Positions 1-7,559 of a DNA stretch of 28,613 nucleotides are shown in pieces. Each line of letters opens with the position of its first letter. Positions within the stretch are counted from its first letter, which is position 1. Position numbers and translations under genes: made by a program. Origin of the DNA: a virus; IMG/VR virus record IMGVR_UViG_3300010150_000106, positions 1 through 28,613 of that record, one strand, 5' to 3'. The notes under the pieces were generated by a model that was not told where the DNA came from, did not search any database, and was given only the letters and a program-made list of their open reading frames with translations.

Positions 1-489
1 ATCTACTTGAAAATATCCGTTACCCACCATTCTATCAAATATGTTACCACCAGATAAAACCTTATTAGTTGCACCATAATATGTTGGATTATCGAAACTT
101 TGATACCACCAAAATCTCCCATTGGAATGCCACATAAAATATCCACCAAAGTCTACACTACCCCCAAGGTATCTGTCTGTTCCAGCAAATGCCTGCCAAC
201 TAGTTGTTACACTATCATCAAATTCTTGCCATTGAGATAATGTAAATGAAGAACTAGATAGAAATTGAATATTGTCGTGAAGAACTGAATCATCCACCCC
301 ATCAAATACAATACTTCCACCATTTCCCGAATCAAATGTAGGCCCATTGGTTAAAGTTCCATTGTTACTATTCCCACTCATATCCCTCCAAGTTGTTGAA
401 CCTGAAGTATAAGAATTGGTATCAGCTGCATCTAATGCTAGAACTAATCCATCAGTTACTATTTTTCCAAATCCGTGAGAAACTGCCAT
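1..489 (-). CDS. LamG-type tail adhesin, 3' part outside window
   Basis: An open frame of 163 codons runs from an ATG at 489-487 to the window edge, so the C-terminus is missing. The protein opens with MAVSHGFGKIVTDGLVLALD and continues through a WRDMSGN motif and an FDGVDDSV motif. This pattern is typical of the concanavalin/LamG jelly-roll adhesins found at the ends of phage tail operons. Its first ~40 residues are nearly identical to those of the gene at 762-1457, and the DNA is also almost identical (83 bases, one mismatch), while the rest diverges. By family knowledge it should be a receptor- or glycan-binding tail protein; the ligand cannot be told. It follows the gene at 493-747 by 3 bases. 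The LamG call is good, the exact role is inferred. Confidence 0.8.
   Translation of the reverse strand, partial: MAVSHGFGKIVTDGLVLALDAADTNSYTSGSTTWRDMSGNSNNGTLTNGPTFDSGNGGSIVFDGVDDSVLHDNIQFLSSSSFTLSQWQEFDDSVTTSWQAFAGTDRYLGGSVDFGGYFMWHSNGRFWWYQSFDNPTYYGATNKVLSGGNIFDRMVGNGYFQVD
370..452. repeat. 83-base direct repeat, copy 1 (LamG 5' end)
   Basis: Matches 1341-1423 in the same orientation with a single mismatch (a at 409 versus g at 1380). It encodes the shared stretch from NGLVLALD/DGLVLALD to WRDMSGN near the N-terminus of two adjacent LamG adhesins. Identity falls off sharply on both sides, which suggests recent duplication or recombination rather than slow divergence. Confidence 0.93.
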
Positions 490-492
490 AAC

Positions 493-747
493 TTAGGGTT
501 GTAAATCTTCTTCGGGAGTCCACTCTTCTGTAGATAAAATGGTTATGATTTCAGAATGAGTGTACGGGCCTTCTTTGGTTGTAAGTGATTGGATTGAAGA
601 GGGAGTATCACCTTCGAACTTAACAAAAGTTTTTGATTCATCTACAGATTTTCTAACAGTATCAATTGAGGTTTCTAATACTTGAGAGAAATCTACATTG
701 GGTAGTTCTGTTGTTGAAAAAATAATATAGTGTCTATTTGTATACAT
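493..747 (-). CDS. Small conserved tail-region protein, function unknown
   Basis: An 84-residue acidic protein starting MYTNRHYIIFSTTELPNVDF and ending TEEWTPEEDLQP. I recognise the general pattern (YIIFST.EL, QVLETS.DTVR.SVD, TFVKF, GPYTHSEI) as a small hypothetical protein seen near tail-fibre genes of environmental phages, but no function is known to me. No signal peptide or membrane segment is visible. It sits exactly between two LamG adhesin genes (14 bases after one, 3 before the next). A purine-rich AAAGGAA lies just upstream of the ATG and may act as ribosome binding site. A role as adhesin chaperone or connector is possible but only from position. Confidence 0.72.
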   Translation of the reverse strand: MYTNRHYIIFSTTELPNVDFSQVLETSIDTVRKSVDESKTFVKFEGDTPSSIQSLTTKEGPYTHSEIITILSTEEWTPEEDLQP

Positions 748-761
748 AATGTTCCTTTGTT

Positions 762-1457
762 TTATTGTAATCCGAATCTTCCTTTTAATGCGTTGTAGTT
801 TTGTAGGACTTCATTTTCAGATAAAGCTCTATTGTAAAGAGATATCATATGATAATCAAATTCATCGTATGGGCCTTCTGTAAAATTTCTTCTTCTACCT
901 AACTCCCAATCATAAGTCCATAAATAATCTGTTGCGTTACCCGAGTAATCATGAGTATTTCTTAGAGTACCATTCACATAAAATTTTGTTATGTAATTTT
1001 CATCTATCACCAATGTTAAATACACCACATCTTCATTGATAGTTCCTAAATCTATGTCTTGTACAGTTACATTATTTACTCTTATGTAGTGGGTAGTTTC
1101 ACTATCCCGTTTCCATAAACAACTAAATACAGAAGAAATCGAGTACAAATATGTAGAAATTCCTGGAGATGTTGTTAGTCTAGAATCGTTGAATACAATA
1201 GTGAAAGTGGAATTTTTGATTGTGTTGTTTCTGTTTGGATTAGAGGGTAAGTCTATGTAATCATCTACTCCATCTAATTGAATTTTACCACTATCTACTG
1301 ATGAAAAATCAGGGGAATTAACAAGTGTAGCATTATACCCATTCCCACTCATATCCCTCCAAGTTGTTGAACCTGAAGTGTAAGAATTGGTATCAGCTGC
1401 ATCTAATGCTAGAACTAATCCATTTGTAACTATTTTAGGTGAATGATGTAGCCCCAT
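762..1457 (-). CDS. LamG-domain tail adhesin (231 aa)
   Basis: A complete single-domain concanavalin-like (LamG_3 type) protein. Visible signatures are NGLVLALDAADTNSY at residues 12-26, WRDMSGNGYNATL at 33-45, LDGVDDYIDLPS at 61-72, the strand set around FYVNGTLRNT at 159-168, and the family's usual ending ISLYNRALSENEVLQNYNAL then KGRFGL. The domain fills the whole protein, with no separate tail-attachment region except the first ~10 residues. Members of this family are tail-tip or fibre-associated glycan binders in phages; the ligand here is unknown. It starts 1 base after the stop of the gene at 1459-1665. Residues 12-39 are encoded by a near-exact repeat shared with the next LamG gene. 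Confidence 0.87.
   Translation of the reverse strand: MGLHHSPKIVTNGLVLALDAADTNSYTSGSTTWRDMSGNGYNATLVNSPDFSSVDSGKIQLDGVDDYIDLPSNPNRNNTIKNSTFTIVFNDSRLTTSPGISTYLYSISSVFSCLWKRDSETTHYIRVNNVTVQDIDLGTINEDVVYLTLVIDENYITKFYVNGTLRNTHDYSGNATDYLWTYDWELGRRRNFTEGPYDEFDYHMISLYNRALSENEVLQNYNALKGRFGLQ
1341..1423. repeat. 83-base direct repeat, copy 2 (LamG 5' end)
   Basis: Partner of 370-452, 971 bases away, same orientation, one mismatch. It lies inside the 231-residue LamG gene and encodes residues 12-39. Confidence 0.93.
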
Positions 1458-1458
1458 A

Positions 1459-1665
1459 TTAACCTATATATTCTACTTTATAAACTCTATTTGTAGGATC
1501 ATCTGCAGCAAGTATGTCTGCGTATGCCTGTGCTTCCTCTCTTGTTGGAAACTCATCGATTGTATCTTCAGAGTTTAATTTTAAAACCCAAACTTGTCGT
1601 TTTGCCCAAAGTGGGTCTGACTCGTTAAGGGGTGCTGGGATAAGTTGTTTTAATATTCTATACAT
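1459..1665 (-). CDS. Small conserved protein downstream of the large fibre gene
   Basis: A 68-residue protein beginning MYRILKQLIPAPLNESDPLW and carrying WVLKLNSEDTIDEFPTREEA followed by an AYAD helix and an RVYKVEYIG ending. The alternation of a beta strand, an EEAQAYAD helix and a final strand suggests a small alpha/beta fold. I do not recognise a named family. Its ATG overlaps the end of the 1814-residue fibre gene by 8 bases, so the two are probably translationally coupled. Position suggests a fibre accessory or assembly factor; that is inference only. Confidence 0.72.
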   Translation of the reverse strand: MYRILKQLIPAPLNESDPLWAKRQVWVLKLNSEDTIDEFPTREEAQAYADILAADDPTNRVYKVEYIG

Positions 1666-4600
1666 TTTTAGACTGAATTACAAACCATTCTGTTCCATCA
1701 CTCCATACCATCAAACCTTCATAGTTTCGGTTGATTGTGAACCCTGATGTTCCACCATCCAATGTTTCCGATCCTGCGGGAACAATATCAATATTGTGGT
1801 TTGAATTTGTAGAGTCATCACTAATAATTCTAATACTTCTATTTGTACTTAAAGATGCGGATGGTAACTCTAAAGTATAATCTCCATTTGATACTCCATT
1901 ATGTGATGCTTTAATCAAAGTAGCGTTATCGAATGTACTTCCTGTTAATATTGTTGTATCACCACTTCCTCCAATTGTAGTTGCAGGTACTATATAACTA
2001 GCACCAGCATGGTTCATACTACCTGATAGGTCAAATTTATATGATGGTGCATCAGTTCCAATACCAACATTTGAACCCGTTACAACTAAATCACCCTGAT
2101 TGAAAGCACCCATCTTAATGGTATTGTCTGCGAATACCTCTAATACAGGTAAACCTGCGATGGTGTTAACTGAGAAGAGTGAATCAGATAAATCATCTGT
2201 TACTTCAAATAATCTACCATTTACCCCATCTACTGACATTAAGGTAGAACCACTTCCTTCAACTAAGAATACATCTGAGGTTCCTGATACATGCAGTTTG
2301 GCTTGTGGTGATGTTGTACCTATGCCTAATGAGCCTGATATGTAAGTATCCCCACTGGTTTTAACTGAGAATGCTTCACTACCTGAGTTGAAGTATTTTG
2401 ATAAATAAAATGGGCCTGTACCTCCCTCTATAGCATTTATGTAATGAGCTACTTTTTCTCTACCAAATGTGGTATCATTGGAAGTATCTTTAAATCTTGT
2501 TATTTGTAAAAATCCACCTCTTACACTACCACCACCGCCACTTATTTGACTGACTTCACCAAATGATGGGTTGGGTTTATCTCCTACTATACTTGAGTCA
2601 TATACATAAAAACTATTAGCCATTTGGGCTTGCATATCACTGTCGTTATTGAAGAAATATCCACCACCTGCACTTCCATCTCTTCCGAATTGGATTCTAC
2701 CATTATTTAAGTGGAGTTGTGCATTATAGTCTGTAGCACCACCAATGACTATTTTTCTATCACTGGGATTAATTTCTATTGTTCTAGTAGAATTTTCTAC
2801 TAAATTTAAGCTACCTGTAATTTGAACAGCTCCATCAAATCTACCACTACCACTTACATCTAATGTTGCAGTAGGAGTAAAATATCCCCTACCAATTCCA
2901 ACCTTACCATCTACATTATTATCTGTTATATTTGCTGAGAACAATTTATTCCATCTACGAGTATCTGTTCCTAATTCTCTAGAAGTCTCTAAGTCCCTAT
3001 TTGGGATGATATTTTTAAGGCTTTGGATAACTCCGCCAGATGAATCAAGGTATAAAGAAGTACCTATACCTTTTATCATTGGAGAAGTAATATATGTACC
3101 TAATTCAATTCCTCTACCTGATTGGTTTATATCAAGATTTATACTTCCTGTTACATCTAAATCGTCTGTAAATATACCACTACCAGATATTCTCGCATCT
3201 CCTTTTACATCTAATGGATAGTTAATTCCAGTTGTACTATTAAATCCAATACCAAAATATCCGTTTTCAGTTATAACACTTTTTGCAGCGAACCCATTAG
3301 CAAACCTTAACCCACCTTGGATTTGTTGAAATATAGCACCAGAGTTTTTAGTGAGTAGTAGGTATTTATTTCCTATATGTAATCCCGAATAGTCGGTTAG
3401 AGTTGAGTTTGATTTAAGAGAAATTGTTGGTGCTCCTGCAGGTTCTACTAATAGTACATCACTACCACCACCACTACCACTTACATGCAGTTTTGAGGAT
3501 GGGGATGTTGTACCTATACCTACGTTGCCATTTCCTTGTACTTGGAATAAAGAATTCCAAGAAGCATCTACAACTCTAAATTGTCTGGTTGGATTAGTAC
3601 TTCCTAACTTAAAACTAAATTTTTCTTGACCATTATTAGGTACCTGAAAGTACCATCCTTGGTTAATTCCACCGCTGTAAAATATACCTGGTGATGGTGA
3701 GAATACTGAAGATCCTTCTTGGTTTAAATATAATCCATCTGTACCATCTATAAGTAAAGCCCCTTTAGTGGAGATGTTTCCGGAAGAAGAGATTGCTCCT
3801 TCTACGGTGAGTTTTTCGGATGGGGATGTTGTACCTATACCTACATCTCCCTGTACATAAAGTCCGTTTGTAGGAGCATTATTGGCGAAATTAGTTGTTA
3901 ATGCTAATGATCTTCCTTTAAGTGGAATAGCACTACCACCATCAGTAAAGAATCCAATATAATTACCATCAGCACCGTATATATTTCTTTTAACTCTAAC
4001 ATCTCCATTTACATCTAGTAATTTCTGAGGTGATGTTGTACCTATACCAACTTGTCCTGATTGGAATATTGAAATAGCATCATTACCATTTACAGTCATA
4101 TCTAGTGAAGTACCACCTGCTGTAAATTTATATAGTTCTGCTGAGCCTTCTCTTAATTGTAAAGTAGCATTTGAACCACTAATTGCTATGTTACCATTAA
4201 CTTGGAGTTTTTCGGATGGTGATGTTGTACCAATGCCTACGTTGCCGGTAGATAAGTCAACATTAAATGTTGAATCATCTGTACTACTGTTTGCAATATA
4301 AAACTTACTATTTTCAGACCTTAAGAAGGAGTTTGTAGTGTTATCCGAAATGATTATAAAAGCATTAGCATCAGTAGAGTTAAACATTGCAACCGTATTC
4401 AAAGTTCCGGAGTCTACGTGAAGTTTATAAGCAGGATTAGGTGTACCTATACCTACGTTACCGCCACCTAAGATAGTCATTCTTGGACTATTGTTTGTAC
4501 TAATAGTAATGGGTGAATTCTCGTAGTTCTTTAATTCTACACCTGTTGCAGTTAACCCAATTAAAAATCCACTGGAGATGTTAGTTCCTGTATTCGAATT

Positions 4601-7102
4601 ATGTAATCTTAATTGAGGATAAGTTTGCTCATAGATATCTATACCGGTAGATCCTCCTAATGTTGGTGATGTTGTTCCAATACCTACCTTACCTAAAAGG
4701 TATGAATTTGAACCTGATTGTTGTATTGAACCTGTAAACTGATGTACATCATCAGAGGTGTCTCCAAACTTGGTTGAGCCACTTTGGTATATGATAGATG
4801 CTGATACGAATTCGGTATGGAATTCTTTTGCGGTGATAATACCATCTACAGTTAAATCGCCTGTTTGGTTTATAGAACCTGTAATGGTTAATCCATCACT
4901 AATGTTAGCGCTTCCACTTACATCTAAGGTGTATGCTGTATTTGGGGTGTGAGTATTTAATCCTAAAGTATATCCTAATGGAAAATAAATTGTGTTTTCT
5001 TGAGTAGGTTGTATATTATTACCAATAAGTATAATGTTACTTATATCTTTAGTTGGATAAGATACGGGAGAGGATATTGATGTAGTAGGGTTTATTGTAG
5101 AATTATTTCCTATATGGATTATATTCTCACCTGTAACACCTCCAGTATTGAATCCTGCATAAGTTCCAATCAATATAGATTGTGTTACTGCGGCATATAG
5201 TGCTGCTTCAAATCCAATAGCTACACTGTCTGTTATTGTTTTGTTTGCAGTTTGTGGTATGTACCCAAAGTTATATGAGCCAATGGCAACACTTCTAAAA
5301 ATACTTATTTCATCAGGTCCCCATAAAGATCTTCCATCAAAACTACTTACATTATTTCGACCTGAAAATTCTCCTATAAAAACATTTCTAAAAGAATGCT
5401 TTAATCCTTGGCCTACACCTGAACCTATAAATTGTGAGTTATTAACTGCACTAATATCTCTACCAGCATTAGTTCCAAAAAAAGTGCCCGCTGTAGCTTG
5501 TCCTGTTGAGGTATCTGGGTTGAGGTTGAGGATACCTGAATATGCTTTTGTGTTTCTTCCTGCTCCTGCACCAATTCCTGTTGAGAAGTATCCAGACATA
5601 TCTTTACCGGCACCCCACCCCACAAATGTATTTACAGTATAAAATGCTGAGCTTGTTAGATTAAGTGCTGCTTCATCTCCTATGTAAGTTGAGTAATCGC
5701 CTGTATAATCTCCTCCATCATCTCCACCACCTATGTAATAAGTACCACCACCTATTGTATGGTATACTTTTTTAGCACCTATATTTAAAGTACCTGTTTG
5801 GTTTATAGAACCTGTAATGGTTAATCCATCACTAATGTTAGCGCTTCCACTTACATCTAATTTGTAGGATGGTGTGGGTGTGCCTATGCCTACATTACCA
5901 CTACCATCAATTCGAAGTCTTTCTGAACCACCGGTTTGTATTCTAATATTTCCACCACCTACACCACCTTGTGTTCCTGCTATGTAATTATTAGAACCAC
6001 CCCAATCAATTCTAAAGTTAGAGTTTAAAAGTATACCTCTTTCAAAAAAAGATTGATTTGTAGCTCTGATAGAGCCACCAAGAATAATATCTCCACTAAT
6101 ATTATATCCGGAGGGTGATGTAGTAACAGGTATACTTAGGTCTGTAGCTGATAATGCTGTAGTAGTTTTTGTACCACCTTTATCATATGAAATCTCAAAT
6201 GTATAGATATTGCCTGGGGTAAGTGCTTGGTCAAAAGAGGATCCATCAGGTTTTCTAAGGTTAAAGAAAAGACCTCTTGTTGAATCGCTTCGAACTCTTA
6301 GGGTAACTTGGACTTTATCTTCAGTTAGAGTTTCATCTCCTAATAGAATAATATCTTCTACTGTAATATCTTCTCCATCGAGTTTAAACTCTACATTGTT
6401 TAATATTTCTCCTCCTAGTCCTCCATTTAAAACTAAGTTGTATGAAGAAAGACCTTCAGTACCAAAATAGTTACTAAAATTTGAAGGACTACCTTCAAAT
6501 ACAGTATCGTGTACTACTACTGATTTTTGAACAAAGTTTTGGGCGATTGCGGTTCCTGAAAATAAAGCATTTGATGCGGTGATGTCACCTTTATTTGATA
6601 AACTGAATTTGTCAGTTTTGATTTCTACATCACCATCGTTTTGGTCAGTAAATGAAATCGATGAACTATTATTCGGCCCTACAAATTTGAATCCAGTTCC
6701 TTGTAAAGTGTCACTACCCAATGTAGTTGCAGAACTACCACTATAGATTACAAATCCAGATGGAGAACCTTGAGATGCTGATGTCTGTCCTAAGAATCCT
6801 GCTGAACGAATGATGGTAGAACCCTCTTCGATTATAAAACCATCTCCAATTCTACCTCTTACAAATTGACCTTCGAAAGAACCACTAAATGACCCACTAA
6901 ATGAACCCGATGTGGGTATTGGGCCTTGAGGGCCAACAGGTCCTTGAGGCCCTTGAACTTGTACCTTAATTGTGTTTACTATCTGTTGGTCTACATTTAC
7001 ACTATTTGCTTCAGTATTCCCTGATACGATGATTTTTTTATCGTCAGTAGTAATAACAACTTGTGTATTATCTGGTGTTATGTTTATGGGATTTATAGCC
7101 AT
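1658..7102 (-). CDS. Giant tail fibre protein (1814 aa), mosaic
   Basis: A very long fibre, probably a trimeric receptor-binding protein. In order: an N-terminal strand-rich segment; a short collagen-like GPQGPVGPQGP stretch at about 51-61; SGSFSGSFSGSF repeats at 65-76; a region at about 101-340 paralogous to residues 134-362 of the 1197-residue fibre; a YadA-like head module at about 450-720 (motifs such as FVGWGAGKDMSG, FFGTNAGRDIS, IGTYAGFNTGG); then about ten NVGIGT(T/P)SPS.KL(D/H)V.G repeats spaced through the rest; and a C-terminal beta domain ending EGLMVWSDGTEWFVIQSKNV. No intramolecular chaperone (S74 peptidase) signature is seen at the C-terminus. The YadA-like module is flanked by an exact 68-base repeat. 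Upstream lies AGAGGT about 14 bases before the ATG. The fibre role is confident; which fibre it is cannot be told. Confidence 0.9.
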   Translation of the reverse strand: MAINPINITPDNTQVVITTDDKKIIVSGNTEANSVNVDQQIVNTIKVQVQGPQGPVGPQGPIPTSGSFSGSFSGSFEGQFVRGRIGDGFIIEEGSTIIRSAGFLGQTSASQGSPSGFVIYSGSSATTLGSDTLQGTGFKFVGPNNSSSISFTDQNDGDVEIKTDKFSLSNKGDITASNALFSGTAIAQNFVQKSVVVHDTVFEGSPSNFSNYFGTEGLSSYNLVLNGGLGGEILNNVEFKLDGEDITVEDIILLGDETLTEDKVQVTLRVRSDSTRGLFFNLRKPDGSSFDQALTPGNIYTFEISYDKGGTKTTTALSATDLSIPVTTSPSGYNISGDIILGGSIRATNQSFFERGILLNSNFRIDWGGSNNYIAGTQGGVGGGNIRIQTGGSERLRIDGSGNVGIGTPTPSYKLDVSGSANISDGLTITGSINQTGTLNIGAKKVYHTIGGGTYYIGGGDDGGDYTGDYSTYIGDEAALNLTSSAFYTVNTFVGWGAGKDMSGYFSTGIGAGAGRNTKAYSGILNLNPDTSTGQATAGTFFGTNAGRDISAVNNSQFIGSGVGQGLKHSFRNVFIGEFSGRNNVSSFDGRSLWGPDEISIFRSVAIGSYNFGYIPQTANKTITDSVAIGFEAALYAAVTQSILIGTYAGFNTGGVTGENIIHIGNNSTINPTTSISSPVSYPTKDISNIILIGNNIQPTQENTIYFPLGYTLGLNTHTPNTAYTLDVSGSANISDGLTITGSINQTGDLTVDGIITAKEFHTEFVSASIIYQSGSTKFGDTSDDVHQFTGSIQQSGSNSYLLGKVGIGTTSPTLGGSTGIDIYEQTYPQLRLHNSNTGTNISSGFLIGLTATGVELKNYENSPITISTNNSPRMTILGGGNVGIGTPNPAYKLHVDSGTLNTVAMFNSTDANAFIIISDNTTNSFLRSENSKFYIANSSTDDSTFNVDLSTGNVGIGTTSPSEKLQVNGNIAISGSNATLQLREGSAELYKFTAGGTSLDMTVNGNDAISIFQSGQVGIGTTSPQKLLDVNGDVRVKRNIYGADGNYIGFFTDGGSAIPLKGRSLALTTNFANNAPTNGLYVQGDVGIGTTSPSEKLTVEGAISSSGNISTKGALLIDGTDGLYLNQEGSSVFSPSPGIFYSGGINQGWYFQVPNNGQEKFSFKLGSTNPTRQFRVVDASWNSLFQVQGNGNVGIGTTSPSSKLHVSGSGGGSDVLLVEPAGAPTISLKSNSTLTDYSGLHIGNKYLLLTKNSGAIFQQIQGGLRFANGFAAKSVITENGYFGIGFNSTTGINYPLDVKGDARISGSGIFTDDLDVTGSINLDINQSGRGIELGTYITSPMIKGIGTSLYLDSSGGVIQSLKNIIPNRDLETSRELGTDTRRWNKLFSANITDNNVDGKVGIGRGYFTPTATLDVSGSGRFDGAVQITGSLNLVENSTRTIEINPSDRKIVIGGATDYNAQLHLNNGRIQFGRDGSAGGGYFFNNDSDMQAQMANSFYVYDSSIVGDKPNPSFGEVSQISGGGGSVRGGFLQITRFKDTSNDTTFGREKVAHYINAIEGGTGPFYLSKYFNSGSEAFSVKTSGDTYISGSLGIGTTSPQAKLHVSGTSDVFLVEGSGSTLMSVDGVNGRLFEVTDDLSDSLFSVNTIAGLPVLEVFADNTIKMGAFNQGDLVVTGSNVGIGTDAPSYKFDLSGSMNHAGASYIVPATTIGGSGDTTILTGSTFDNATLIKASHNGVSNGDYTLELPSASLSTNRSIRIISDDSTNSNHNIDIVPAGSETLDGGTSGFTINRNYEGLMVWSDGTEWFVIQSKNV
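4860..4927. repeat. Exact 68-base direct repeat, copy 1
   Basis: Identical to 5793-5860. It encodes residues 726-748 of the 1814-residue fibre, which read LDVSGSANISDGLTITGSIN followed by QTG. The identity stops abruptly on both sides. Confidence 0.95.
5793..5860. repeat. Exact 68-base direct repeat, copy 2
   Basis: Identical to 4860-4927 and encodes residues 415-437 of the same fibre. The two copies bracket about 865 bases that encode the YadA-like head module. Both copies are in the same reading frame, so recombination between them would remove the module and leave the frame open. Confidence 0.95.
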
Positions 7103-7103
7103 C

Positions 7104-7484
7104 TCATCGAGTAACCTCTTTAGAAAGTTTTACCTTTCCCTCTAATATTCTTGTTACAATAGAACCTGATGTTATTTCCAAGTCGTAGACTGCTTCACCA
7201 AATGAAAAATTAGAAGAGGATGTGGCTGAAATGAATACTCCAATTGAACCAGATGTTGGTGGTGTAGTTCCATTTGAACCACTAAAGTTTAGACCTGTTC
7301 CATCCGAATCCCTTGATGATGATAGTGTAATGATTACATCTGTTGATGAAACACTTGGTCTGATTTGCATCTTACCACTATGGTCTGTTAAATCAACTGG
7401 ATTGGAGTTAGAATCTAAATATTGTAGGTTGAAATCTAATGTCGTTCCCTGTTCAATTGTAAAAGAGTATTTTCCTGCTGCCAT
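7104..7484 (-). CDS. Small beta-sandwich tail protein (BppU-N-like)
   Basis: A 126-residue protein starting MAAGKYSFTIEQGTTLDFNL. Features are an IEQG(T/A)T opening, SNPVDLTDHSGKMQIRPSV at about 27-45, a SGSIGVFISATSSSNF segment, a YDLEITSG strand and a RILEGKVKLSKEVTR ending. This arrangement resembles the small domain found at the N-terminus of siphophage baseplate upper proteins, which occurs as a stand-alone gene next to fibre genes in many phages. It probably links or caps a fibre, but that is inferred. It ends 1 base before the ATG of the 1814-residue fibre. No good Shine-Dalgarno sequence precedes its ATG, and a 75-base gap separates it from the gene upstream. Confidence 0.75.
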   Translation of the reverse strand: MAAGKYSFTIEQGTTLDFNLQYLDSNSNPVDLTDHSGKMQIRPSVSSTDVIITLSSSRDSDGTGLNFSGSNGTTPPTSGSIGVFISATSSSNFSFGEAVYDLEITSGSIVTRILEGKVKLSKEVTR

Positions 7485-7559
7485 TTTAACTCATATATTA
7501 ATTTTGTATCTCTATAATAAGTATCCCCCACATAGAAATTTTAGAAAAAAGCTAATAAG

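Noticed and set aside
1-1457. Diversity-generating retroelement acting on the LamG genes
   Set aside because: No reverse transcriptase gene in the window, and the near-identical repeats lie at the 5' ends rather than at a C-terminal variable region with adenine-specific changes.
5241-5642. Plus-strand open frame of 133 codons within the giant fibre gene
   Set aside because: The proline/leucine-rich product is the mirror of Gly/Thr-rich repeats on the minus strand; a shadow frame.
6917-6952. Collagen-like domain in the giant fibre
   Set aside because: Only about four Gly-X-Y triplets; too short to call a collagen triple helix, so noted only as a short motif.
7485-7559. Terminator or promoter in the 75-base gap between the 525-residue fibre and the 126-residue gene
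   Set aside because: A TTAG/CTAA stem around a T-run is too short to support a terminator, and no convincing late or host-type promoter motif is present.
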